A stretch of DNA of 52,955 nucleotides from assembly GCA_028277845.1 (NCBI GenBank), contig JANQFL010000010.1:1-52955 (forward strand), read 5' to 3'. This DNA comes from Sneathiellales bacterium. GTDB taxonomy: Bacteria > Pseudomonadota > Alphaproteobacteria > JANQFL01. Below, in pieces: positions 43,231-50,638 of this stretch. The number at the start of each line of letters is the position of its first letter. The first letter of the stretch is position 1. The position numbers and the translations under genes are program-made. The notes under the pieces are model-generated. The model was not told the DNA's origin and ran no database searches. It saw nothing but the letters and a program-made list of their open reading frames with translations.

Positions 43231-44172
43231 GTGTCCATTCGCCATTCCGTCATCATCGATTGCGACCCGGGGCAGGACGACGCCGTGGCCCTGCTCATGG
43301 CCTACGGCTCCCGGGATGAACTGGACATCCGCGGCATCACCACGGTGGCCGGCAACGTGCCCCTCCGCCTGACCCAGGAAAACGCTCGGCGGGTGACGGA
43401 ACTGGCGGGCATCACCGACATCCCCATCTACGCCGGCTGCGCCCGGCCGATCATGCGCGATCTGGTGACCGCCGAATGGATCCACGGCGCCACCGGTCTG
43501 GATGGATGCGGATTGCCGGACGCCTCGATGTCATTGGCCGACGGCCACGCCGTCGATTTCATCGTCGACACGTGCCTCGCGGCGGCGGACGGCGAGATGA
43601 CGCTGGCGCCCACCGGGCCCCTGACCAACATCGCCATGGCCATCGTCAAGGAGCCGGCCATCCTGCCGAAGATCCGGGAAATCGTCCTGATGGGCGGCGC
43701 CATGGACCACGGCAACACCACGCCGGCGGCCGAGTTCAACATCTACGTCGACCCGCACGCCGCCCATGTGGTGTTCGAATGCGGCCGGCCGGTGGTCATG
43801 CTGGGCCTCGACGTCACCCACAAGGCCATCACCACGCCGGCCCGGCTCGACGCCATCAAGCGGCTGGGCACGCCGGTCTCGGACTCGGTCGCCGGCATGC
43901 TGACGTTCTACAACAAGTACGACATCGACCGGTACGGCATGGAAGGGGGGCCGCTGCACGACCCCTGCGTCATCGCCTATCTGCTCCGGCCCGAGCTGTT
44001 TTCGGGCCGCCACGTGCACGTGGCCATCGACACCAAAAGCGAGCTGAGCATGGGCAAGACCGTGGTCGACTGGTGGGACGGCAATGACCAGGCAGCCAAC
44101 GCCACCGTCATCGACCGGATCGACGCGGACGGGTTCTATGCGCTCCTGACCGAGCGGCTGGCGCGGGTCTGA
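43231..44172 (+). CDS. Nucleoside hydrolase (RihA/IunH family)
   Basis: 313-aa enzyme that splits ribonucleosides into base and ribose. The metal-binding DCDPGQDDAVALLMA near the start (IIDCDPGQDDA) is exact, with GPLTNIAMA, GGAMDHGNTTPAAEFNIYVDPHAA and the C-terminal DPCVIAYLLRPELF. GTG at 43231 follows AGGAGCGCG. Together with the divergent ribokinase it would salvage ribose. The type of nucleoside is not predictable. Confidence 0.93.
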   Translation: MSIRHSVIIDCDPGQDDAVALLMAYGSRDELDIRGITTVAGNVPLRLTQENARRVTELAGITDIPIYAGCARPIMRDLVTAEWIHGATGLDGCGLPDASMSLADGHAVDFIVDTCLAAADGEMTLAPTGPLTNIAMAIVKEPAILPKIREIVLMGGAMDHGNTTPAAEFNIYVDPHAAHVVFECGRPVVMLGLDVTHKAITTPARLDAIKRLGTPVSDSVAGMLTFYNKYDIDRYGMEGGPLHDPCVIAYLLRPELFSGRHVHVAIDTKSELSMGKTVVDWWDGNDQAANATVIDRIDADGFYALLTERLARV

Positions 44173-44211
44173 CGGCCCGCCCGCGTTCCGGCGGAGCGGC
44201 GGGCAAAACAA

Positions 44212-44233
44212 AAGCGGCGCCGAAGCGCCGCTT
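44212..44233. terminator. Bidirectional terminator
   Basis: 9-bp perfect stem AAGCGGCGC / GCGCCGCTT with a CGAA loop. On the minus strand a T-rich tail (TTGTTTTG) follows the stem. It ends the nucleoside hydrolase and GcrA-like transcripts. Confidence 0.85.
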
Positions 44234-44266
44234 GATGTGCATGTAACGATTTCCCCGCGGCGGCCG

Positions 44267-44461
44267 TCAGGCGGCTTTCTTGTGAGGAATGAACGGCGTC
44301 CGTACCTCGTCTTCCGAGCTGCGGATGGATTTGGCGAAGTGTTCGGCGCAATAGGACGAACCGGGCAGGCGGGTGCAACCGCAGTATTCGTGCGACGGGC
44401 GCGCTTCGTGGGACCACATCGGCCACAAGCATCCGCGAGGCGTATTAGTCTCGGACATCAT
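44267..44461 (-). CDS. GcrA-like mini-protein (zinc-binding C-terminal module only)
   Basis: 64-aa Cys-rich protein: CLWPMWSHEARPSHEYCGCTR, then LPGSSYCAEHFAKSI. The Cys/His spacing resembles the GcrA C-terminal sequence CxWP...FxFCG....GxxYCxxH. Full GcrA is a sigma-70 cofactor of alphaproteobacteria with an N-terminal DNA-binding helix pair, absent here. It may be a truncated relative with a new role. ATG at 44461 follows GAGAAACG. An inverted repeat lies upstream at 44597-44616. Confidence 0.7.
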   Translation of the reverse strand: MMSETNTPRGCLWPMWSHEARPSHEYCGCTRLPGSSYCAEHFAKSIRSSEDEVRTPFIPHKKAA

Positions 44462-44489
44462 CGTTTCTCGTAATTTGATTTGATGACGT

Positions 44490-44519
44490 ATTATATTGTG
44501 CACTGCAAAAAAAATGCAA
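44490..44519 (-). promoter_or_regulatory. Sigma-70-like promoter of the GcrA-like gene
   Basis: On the minus strand TTGCAT (44519-44514), an 18-bp spacer and a perfect TATAAT (44495-44490) are read, 29 bp before the ATG. The surroundings are AT-rich in a GC-rich genome. Confidence 0.65.
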
Positions 44520-44596
44520 TACAAAAATCGCACGAAATTGGGGAAAAATTAACACCTGAAAATAGGCGTTCGCGTGCGCAAAAAAATCGCCAAATA

Positions 44597-44616
44597 TGGT
44601 AAAGCCAAGTTTACCA
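44597..44616. promoter_or_regulatory. Inverted repeat, possible operator
   Basis: TGGTAAA-GCCAAG-TTTACCA: 7-bp perfect arms with a 6-bp spacer. It lies about 140 bp upstream of the GcrA-like gene and just after the SDR gene. No second copy was seen. Confidence 0.4.
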
Positions 44617-44631
44617 ATAATCGCACCGGTT

Positions 44632-44650
44632 TAGGGCCGAATCGGCCCTA
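44632..44650 (-). terminator. Short hairpin after the SDR gene
   Basis: TAGGGCCGA-A-TCGGCCCTA palindrome (9-bp arms). It lies 46 bp after the SDR stop on the minus strand. T-tail is lacking, so its role is uncertain. Confidence 0.4.
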
Positions 44651-44695
44651 GATTTGTCCGTCTGCGGACCACGGATTTCGGCCAGGGCGCCGCCG

Positions 44696-45490
44696 TCAAT
44701 CCTCGACGAACGCCAGCGTCGGCAGGTCGACCACGGTAGCGCCGCCGTCCACGGTGACGATGGAACCGTTCATCATGACGGCCTCGTCGGAGGCGACGAA
44801 GCAGATCACGTTGGCCACCTCGTCGGGGGTCGCCGGCCGCCCCAGGGGCACGTCCCTGGTCACCAGGGCGTAGGCCTCGTCGACGGAGGAGACGTCGTCG
44901 CGTCCGTCCACCAGCATCCGCATTTCCTCGTCGGCCATGTCGGTGGCGACCCAGCCCGGGCACAGCACGTTGGTGCGCACGCCCTTGCGGCCGTAGTCGC
45001 GGGCCAGCGACTTGCCCAGGCCGACGCAGGCGTGCTTCATGGTGACGTAGCCCGCCGCGTCCGGCGCCGCGAACAGGCCGGCGATCGACGCGACGATGAC
45101 GATATTGCCGCGCCGGGCGATCAGGTCGGGCAGGCATTCGCGGGCGGTGACGAAGGCGGTGTCCAGGTTGGCCCGGGCGCTGTCGGCCCAGGTCTGGTCG
45201 CTCATTTCGGTGGTCGGCCCGACCCCGTGGCCGCCGGCATTGGCGATCAGGATATCGACCGGGCCGTGGGTGCCGTGCAGGTCGTCGAGCGCCGCCTTCA
45301 CGGCGGCCGTGTCGGCGGCATCGGCGGCCAGCACCAGCCCGCCGGTTTCGCGCGCCACCGCGTCCAGCGGCTCCCGCCGCCGGCCCATCAGCGCCACCCG
45401 GGCGCCGTCCGAGGCCATGCGCCGGGCCACCGCCGCGCCGATGCCCGTGCCGCCGCCGGTGATCAGCACCGTCCTGTCCGCGAACCGCAT
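44696..45490 (-). CDS. Short-chain dehydrogenase/reductase (SDR)
   Basis: 264-aa NAD(P)-dependent oxidoreductase. Cofactor motif TGGGTGIG at residues 11-18, NAGG near residue 83, catalytic Ser in IVASIAG and the YxxxK pair in YVTMKHA. Typical classical SDR length. Substrate unknown. ATG at 45490 follows GGGGGAAC. The gene ends near a hairpin; no co-transcribed neighbour is obvious, although the DUF6279 gene lies 66 bp upstream on the same strand. Confidence 0.92.
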   Translation of the reverse strand: MRFADRTVLITGGGTGIGAAVARRMASDGARVALMGRRREPLDAVARETGGLVLAADAADTAAVKAALDDLHGTHGPVDILIANAGGHGVGPTTEMSDQTWADSARANLDTAFVTARECLPDLIARRGNIVIVASIAGLFAAPDAAGYVTMKHACVGLGKSLARDYGRKGVRTNVLCPGWVATDMADEEMRMLVDGRDDVSSVDEAYALVTRDVPLGRPATPDEVANVICFVASDEAVMMNGSIVTVDGGATVVDLPTLAFVED

Positions 45491-45556
45491 GTCGTGTTCC
45501 CCCTTGTCGTTATCCGTTCCGGCAGTGTAGCAGACGCCGCGGCGGGCCGCCGTGTG

Positions 45557-46429
45557 TCAGCTCGACAGTTCCAGCATCTCCGACGCGTAGCCGCGCAGGT
45601 TCGAAACCAGCGCCGCCCGTTGCGCGTCGGTCAGCGACACCATGATCCCGAACAGCAGGCCCTCGAAACGGGTCCAGCGGCCCTCGGACACCGCCTGGTA
45701 TTCGGGATCGACGATCTCGTGCGGGCGCAGCAGGATCCGGTAGACGAAATCGCCGATCTCCGCCTTGTCCGGTTTGCGCGACAGAAACGCGGTAAAGGCG
45801 CGCTGCCGGTTGGCCCGGGTGCGCAGCCAGGCCGCGTTCTCGCCCATGGTGGCTTCCGCGTAGCGCCGGATGATCCGCTTCTGGCCGTCGTTCAAGTCGC
45901 CGGTGAGCCGTTCGAAGTTTGCGGCCGTGCGCGCGACCCGTTCGTCCAGACGGTCCTCCGGCGGCTCCGCTTCGTCTTCCCGGCTTTCCTCCATACGCTT
46001 GGCCATGCGCGATTCCAGGTAGCGGATCTTGTCCGGGGTGGTGTGGTTGACCAGGACATCGGCCATGAACGGCGCCGCGCCCGTTACCAGGTCGTCGAGC
46101 AGCCGGCGCAACTCCGCGACCGCGGCGGCGACAGCCGCCCGGTCCGGCGGGCCGCGCTCGACGATGTCCGCCTGGGCGGTCAGAAACCGGGCGTACCGGG
46201 GCAGCATCTCGGCGCTGTGCCAGTCGAGCAGGGCCTCGATCCGGCCGTCGACGAAGGCCTGCTCGTCCTCGTTCAGGTCGAGGTGATACGACGCCTCGCT
46301 CGACAATGCGTCGTCGATGAACCCGTACAGGAAGGACAGCCGGCTGCAGCCCGTCACCACCAGCGCCAGGGCGAGCAGGACGGCGGCACGCATGGCGGGA
46401 GCCGCGGAGTGTCCGATGAAGGCAGGCAT
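45557..46429 (-). CDS. DUF6279 family lipoprotein
   Basis: 290-aa lipoprotein. A signal peptide with lipobox VTGC follows MRAAVLLALALVV. The family shows SFLYGFIDDALSSEASYHLDLNEDEQAFVDGRIEALLDWH, then long helices with many charged residues. ATG at 46429 follows AGAGGA; a shorter start at 46393 is possible. An upstream extension overlaps the tRNA-Ser gene on the other strand and is not real. Function unknown. Confidence 0.8.
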   Translation of the reverse strand: MPAFIGHSAAPAMRAAVLLALALVVTGCSRLSFLYGFIDDALSSEASYHLDLNEDEQAFVDGRIEALLDWHSAEMLPRYARFLTAQADIVERGPPDRAAVAAAVAELRRLLDDLVTGAAPFMADVLVNHTTPDKIRYLESRMAKRMEESREDEAEPPEDRLDERVARTAANFERLTGDLNDGQKRIIRRYAEATMGENAAWLRTRANRQRAFTAFLSRKPDKAEIGDFVYRILLRPHEIVDPEYQAVSEGRWTRFEGLLFGIMVSLTDAQRAALVSNLRGYASEMLELSS

Positions 46430-46658
46430 CCAGTCCTCTCGTATCGGCCCGCACGGCGCCGTTGCGCCGCCGGTGACAGATCCTCTCAAGGCGCAAAGCA
46501 TACGGCTGTTTGCGGGCGTCTTGCCAGTCGCAAGTCGGTGATCGGGCCGCATCCCGCACATCGAAGCGTGCCGCGCCGCGCGGAAGCCTTGCGCGCTGCG
46601 CCGACCGGGGGTAAAGAAGCCTGTCGGCGCGCCCACGTCGGGCGGCGTCCGATCGAAC

Positions 46659-46748
46659 GGATGGGTGGCCGAGCGGTTGAAGGCACCGGTCTTGAAAACC
46701 GGCAGGCGTGAGAGCGTCTCGTGGGTTCGAATCCCACCCCATCCGCCA
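46659..46748 (+). tRNA. tRNA-Ser(TGA)
   Basis: 90-nt cloverleaf with a long variable arm: acceptor GGATGGG/CCCATCC, anticodon stem CCGGT/ACCGG with loop CTTGAAA (anticodon TGA), variable arm AGGCGTGAGAGCGTCT, T-arm GTGGGTTCGAATCCCAC, encoded CCA. Confidence 0.95.
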
Positions 46749-46762
46749 TTTCTCCCGGTCAT

Positions 46763-47383
46763 TCAGCCCTCGGTGGATGTCTCCACCGGCTTGGGTTCGC
46801 TGAGAATGCGGTCGATCAACCCCCACTCGAGAGCTTCCTCCGCTGTCATGAAGCGGTCGCGGTCGAGCGCCCGCTCGGCGTCCGCGTAGCTGCGGCCGCA
46901 GTTCTCGGCATAGAGCCGCGTGATCCGTTGCTTGGTCTTCTGGATCTCCTCGGCATGGATGGCGATGTCGGACGCCTGCCCCTGGTAACCGCCGGACGGC
47001 TGGTGCACCAGCATGTCGGCGTTGGGCAGCGCCGCCCGCTGGCCCGGCTCGCCGGCCATCAGCAGGAACGACCCCATCGACCGGGCCGTGCCCATGCACA
47101 GGGTATGCACCGGCGCGCGGATGTAGCGCATGGTGTCGTACATGGCGAAGCCGCTGGTCACCACGCCGCCGGGCGAGTTGATGTACAGGCTGATCGGCTT
47201 CTTCGGGTTTTCCGCTTCCAGAAACAGCAACTGGGCGCAGACCAGGGCGGATACCGTGTCGTTCACCTCGCCGTTGAGAAAGATGATCCGCTCGCGCAGG
47301 AGCCGGGAGTAGATATCGAAAGACCGCTCGCCGAGAGCCGATTGTTCGACGACCATGGGGACGAGTTGCATCGTGTCGCGCAT
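46763..47383 (-). CDS. clpP: ATP-dependent Clp protease proteolytic subunit
   Basis: 206-aa serine protease that forms the ClpP chamber. The catalytic Ser is in [14 protein letters not shown], His in [12 protein letters not shown] and Asp in [15 protein letters not shown]. The family's usual GxxASM is TARSM here. Start ATG at 47383 gives [36 protein letters not shown]. No clpX is next to it, which suggests an additional rather than main ClpP. A broken relative lies at 48890-49040. Confidence 0.93.
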   Translation of the reverse strand: MRDTMQLVPMVVEQSALGERSFDIYSRLLRERIIFLNGEVNDTVSALVCAQLLFLEAENPKKPISLYINSPGGVVTSGFAMYDTMRYIRAPVHTLCMGTARSMGSFLLMAGEPGQRAALPNADMLVHQPSGGYQGQASDIAIHAEEIQKTKQRITRLYAENCGRSYADAERALDRDRFMTAEEALEWGLIDRILSEPKPVETSTEG

Positions 47384-47430
47384 CGGCGACCTCCATTCTT
47401 CATTCGGAAATGGTGGGACGGGGAAGGGGT

Positions 47431-47787
47431 TCAGGCGGCGCGCATCAACATCGGGTTGTTGCCGTTCGCGGCGTTCACGAGGTCATCGGCCCCGGTGCCG
47501 GTAATCTCATGAATGATCCGCAATCGCGTACCGCCGTCGTCATTGGGAGAAATCCGGAATGTGACGACGCTTTCCAGGAACGGCGGTTCGTCGTCACGCA
47601 TCCTGTAGCGGATTTCCCGTTGCGGTATGGCCGACACGGCGTCCGGTTCCGCCAACGCATCGCCGGGCAGCCATCTGTCGCGGTAGGTTTCGTCGCTGAT
47701 CGCGCGCCAGACTTTTTCCGGCGCGGCATCGAGGTCGTATTCCTGCTCCAGCGCGTCCGCTGGTGCCTCGGTTCCGTGTTCACTCAT
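47431..47787 (-). CDS. AHSA1/SRPBCC family protein
   Basis: 118-aa START-like fold protein ([27 protein letters not shown], then the beta-strands [25 protein letters not shown]). Genes of this type often follow ArsR-type regulators and are of unknown ligand. The ATG overlaps the ArsR-type stop by 4 nt, so the pair forms a two-gene operon. Confidence 0.88.
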   Translation of the reverse strand: MSEHGTEAPADALEQEYDLDAAPEKVWRAISDETYRDRWLPGDALAEPDAVSAIPQREIRYRMRDDEPPFLESVVTFRISPNDDGGTRLRIIHEITGTGADDLVNAANGNNPMLMRAA

Positions 47788-48098
47788 TCGTCCATGTCCT
47801 CCAGTACATCCTTCAACGCCGCGACACGGGCCGGCCAGTAGTCGCGGTACTTCCGCAGCCAGCGGGCGATGTGCGCCAGGCCTTCCGGATCGACCTCGTA
47901 ATTGACGAAACGCCCCTGCCGTTCCTCGCGCACCAGCCGTGCCTCGCGCAGCACGGACAGGTGCTGCGACATGGCCGGCTGGCTGATCGCCATGCCTTCG
48001 CGCAGGGCGCTGGCGTTCATGGCGCCGCCGGCAAGTTTCTCGAAAATGGCGCGGCGGGTGGGATCGCCCAGGGCCTTGAAGATGGCGTTCTCGATCAT
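47784..48098 (-). CDS. ArsR-family transcriptional regulator
   Basis: 104-aa winged-helix regulator (IFKALGDPTRRAIFEKLAGGAMNASALREGMAISQPAMSQHLSVLREARLVREERQGRFVNYEV). The cysteine pair of metal-sensing ArsR is lacking; this is the branch paired with AHSA1 proteins. An inverted repeat at 48105-48124 directly precedes the start codon and is a probable operator. Confidence 0.92.
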   Translation of the reverse strand: MIENAIFKALGDPTRRAIFEKLAGGAMNASALREGMAISQPAMSQHLSVLREARLVREERQGRFVNYEVDPEGLAHIARWLRKYRDYWPARVAALKDVLEDMDE

Positions 48099-48104
48099 GC
48101 CAAT

Positions 48105-48124
48105 ACATAAGCATGAACTTATGT
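48105..48124. promoter_or_regulatory. Operator-like inverted repeat before the ArsR/AHSA1 operon
   Basis: ACATAAG-CATGAA-CTTATGT, 7-bp perfect arms. It lies 7 bp before the ATG of the ArsR-type gene, where it could block transcription or translation. Confidence 0.7.
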
Positions 48125-48433
48125 GAATGACAAGGGCCGAATCTTGCCGGTCACCGCTATTTCAAAGCGTCGGCGGCCTTCAGATCGGACTCGCTGGCAT
48201 CCACTATGGCTTTGTCCGCGCCGATGGAGATGTACCGGCATCCGCAACAACGGCTCGGTCGTTGTGCCACGTCCCAATCCGCGGGCCGGCATTCTCATCC
48301 ATGGTGGCAATCGGCAATGTATTTCCCGCAAATATGATTGCGGATTTGGGTCTGGACGCACCCACACATTAGAATAAATAGAAAAAAGCGAAAATCACTT
48401 TCGTTTAACGAGTTACCCGTTAAACTAGTGCTC
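48125..48433. other. Gene-free stretch
   Basis: About 300 bp with no supported gene. The last 60 bp before 48434 are AT-rich and probably hold the promoter of the small membrane protein. No repeat was recognised. Confidence 0.4.
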
Positions 48434-48652
48434 ATGGGGGAGACAATCACCAGATGGCACAACAGACGGCGAGAGGCGTTCGTCAAGCGGGTGCTGTATG
48501 CATACGTGGCGTTGGGGTTCGCAACGTTCGGGTATCTGACGTTTTTTGACAAGACCTACAAAATCTGGAATTTGCCGGTCACGGTGGTTGGCAATTTGTT
48601 CCTGGGACTTATCTGGCCCATCTACTGGACGGTCGTGCACTCGCTGGTTTGA
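48434..48652 (+). CDS. Small membrane protein, unknown
   Basis: 72-aa protein with two hydrophobic segments (VLYAYVALGFATFGYLTFF and LPVTVVGNLFLGLIWPIYWTVVHSLV), after a basic start (RWHNRRREAFVKR). I do not recognise the family. ATG at 48434; a GTG at 48428 is in frame. Confidence 0.6.
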   Translation: MGETITRWHNRRREAFVKRVLYAYVALGFATFGYLTFFDKTYKIWNLPVTVVGNLFLGLIWPIYWTVVHSLV

Positions 48653-48759
48653 AGCGCGGAACGTTGCACGAATATCCAGGATCGTTGCGAAGCGCCAGCC
48701 GCCGGACGTCCGAGTGCCATCCGGATCAGAGAAGAGGGGTCAAGTCTCGCGGAGAAGAA

Positions 48760-48896
48760 GGGTCAGGTCTCGCATTGTAGCGTGACGCTGACGCGAGACG
48801 TCTGGATCAAAGAGTTTCGCCCAACACCATAATCCATATCAATTGAAGACAGGCCATTTGGCACACTCCTGCATGCTACAATGCGAGACCTAACCC
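48760..48896. mobile_element. 137-bp element with terminal inverted repeats (MITE/REP-like)
   Basis: The ends are 21-bp inverted repeats (48760-48780 and 48876-48896) that agree at 20 positions; the shared core is GGTCTCGCATTGTAG. A partial extra copy, GGGGTCAAGTCTCGC, lies just left at 48736-48750. There is no transposase inside. Similar ends are known from REP/transposase-associated repeats. Confidence 0.72.
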
Positions 48897-49048
48897 CAAT
48901 CCGTGTATGTCTCGTGGGATTGCGGCGTTGCCGTCGGTTCGCTGAGAATGCGGTCGATCAACCCCCAGTCCAACGCTTCCTCCGCCGTCATGAAGCGGTC
49001 GCGGTCGAGGGCCCGCCCGGCGTCCGCGTAGCTGCGTCCGCAAACCCT
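48890..49048 (-). pseudogene. Broken clpP 3' fragment
   Basis: The minus strand encodes [36 protein letters not shown], matching the end of the clpP at 46763-47383 at nearly every residue. The N-terminal 70% is missing and the tail after EP is unrelated, ending with a stop inside the adjacent repeat element. It has enough base changes to be an old copy or a remnant of a second clpP. Confidence 0.85.
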
Positions 49049-49303
49049 TTCAGCAAGATTCCCCCTGTCTTGCGCTTCGCCGACGCGGTCTGAACCGCAC
49101 ATCCGCGATTGGCGGTACAGTCTACATTGGCGAAGGTTAGTTTATGTTGTCCATGTGGCAGGTGTTGAGCGTTCAGTCAATACACGTGGATATAATGAAA
49201 CGAGATCAAGTTTCTCTATTTTGTTGTGCATCTAGTCCTGACAATGTATTTCGAACTCCCGTGTTGCTAGGAAGGGGAACCAACGGCAGAGCATTGAAAA
49301 CGC
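49049..49303. other. Intergenic region downstream of the secretion operon
   Basis: Mixed-composition stretch between the clpP fragment and the HlyD-type stop. No gene, terminator with U-tract or repeat was recognised. Confidence 0.4.
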
Positions 49304-50638
49304 TCAGTCCTCTTTCATGCTGCGTGAAAACGCGTCTGTGAGGGGCTTGAGCAGATAACTCAGTGCCGATCGTTCGCCGGTCCTTATAAAAGCTTCCGTC
49401 GGCATACCGGGCAATAGCTCCAGGCCATTGAGCCTAGCTATCTCTTCGTCCTCTATGCCGATACGGACACGGTAATAGGACGTCTGTTGTTCCTGATCAC
49501 TAATCAAGTCGTTGGATACGCGCGTCACTCGGCCTTCGATCTCTGGTGTAGTCCGTTGATTGAATGACGAAAACCGGATTCTGGCTGGCGAGTGCAGGGT
49601 CACGTTGTCGATGTCCTTGGGTTCGACGTTCACTTCGACCACCAGTTCGTCATTTTTTGGAACGATGTACATGATCGGTTGGCCGGCCTGCACTACGCCG
49701 CCTTGCGTGTGAATTTGAAGTTCCAACACATACCCTGATTGGGGAGCGAGGACGTCAAGCCTGCGTAGGGTATCCTCCGCCGTGATTTTTTCTTCCAAGC
49801 GTTCCTGAACCTGAACCTTGATATCACGTAGTTCGGCGATGACCTCCTCCTGAAAAGCGCTGTGCAGTCGGTTGATTTCGATTCCGGCCTCACCAATACG
49901 ATTGTTCGCTCGTGCGATTTCGGCGATATGCGCGCCTTTGTCGCCCAATAGCTGTTCGGCCTCCCGCTCCAGCAAGAGAATACGTGTAATCGGGACATGG
50001 CCTTTCTGATGGAGTAGCCGTAGACCGTTCAGTTCTTCTCTGATGATTTGGATTTGGTTTTGCTTGGATTTGACCTGGGCGTTGAGCCCGTCAATCTCAT
50101 CACCGAGTTGCCGAATGCGTTTGTTGAGCAAAGCCAGCTCTTCGTGCCGGGTTTCGCGGCGCACGCGAAATAGGTTGTGCTGACCATCGGTGACGTCTCG
50201 AACATCCGGCTCATCCCATATTTGGTGGAGAAAATGAGGCCAGTCGATCTCGGCCGCGCCGTCACGTTCGGCACGCAACCTGCCTTCTCGCGCACTCAAT
50301 TCGATCAATTGGTCCCGGACTACGGCAAGATTGGCTTTCGTTACCGTATCGTCCAGTCTGATCAGCAACTGTCCTTTTGTGACGGCCTGACCTTCCGTGA
50401 CCAGAATCTTGTCGACAATACCACCCTCGAGATGTTGCACCGTTTTCTTGTTGGACTCGACCGTGACGACGCCGCTGGCGATGACGGCACCGTCAATGGG
50501 AGCGAACAGGGACCACAGGAGCAATCCGCCGAAAACGGTTGCCGCAACACTTACTCCGACGAAAACGTATTTTCGGATACCCAGGTCAAGCGTTCCCCCG
50601 GCCGGATCCGAAGTAATGGGGACATCGCCGGCTGTCAT
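49304..50638 (-). CDS. HlyD-family type I secretion membrane fusion protein
   Basis: 444-aa periplasmic adaptor. One transmembrane helix lies near the N-terminus (YVFVGVSVAATVFGGLLLWSLF), then a lipoyl-like half (GVVTVESNKKTVQHLEGGIVDKILVTEGQAV), a long coiled coil (about 130-290), a second lipoyl half (VLAPQSGYVLELQIHTQGGVVQAGQPIMYIVP) and the family's end. The ATG overlaps the ABC gene stop by 4 nt. It links the exporter to an outer membrane channel, which is not encoded nearby; tolC at 33973 could serve. Confidence 0.93.
   Translation of the reverse strand: MTAGDVPITSDPAGGTLDLGIRKYVFVGVSVAATVFGGLLLWSLFAPIDGAVIASGVVTVESNKKTVQHLEGGIVDKILVTEGQAVTKGQLLIRLDDTVTKANLAVVRDQLIELSAREGRLRAERDGAAEIDWPHFLHQIWDEPDVRDVTDGQHNLFRVRRETRHEELALLNKRIRQLGDEIDGLNAQVKSKQNQIQIIREELNGLRLLHQKGHVPITRILLLEREAEQLLGDKGAHIAEIARANNRIGEAGIEINRLHSAFQEEVIAELRDIKVQVQERLEEKITAEDTLRRLDVLAPQSGYVLELQIHTQGGVVQAGQPIMYIVPKNDELVVEVNVEPKDIDNVTLHSPARIRFSSFNQRTTPEIEGRVTRVSNDLISDQEQQTSYYRVRIGIEDEEIARLNGLELLPGMPTEAFIRTGERSALSYLLKPLTDAFSRSMKED

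Noticed and set aside
45510-47396. A long minus-strand frame spanning the DUF6279 gene, tRNA-Ser and clpP
   Set aside because: It reads a different frame from the real genes and runs through a tRNA.
48861-48877. Sigma-54-like TTGGCACACTCCTGCAT in the mini-element
   Set aside because: The TGGCAC and TGC parts are one base too close, so the required spacing fails.
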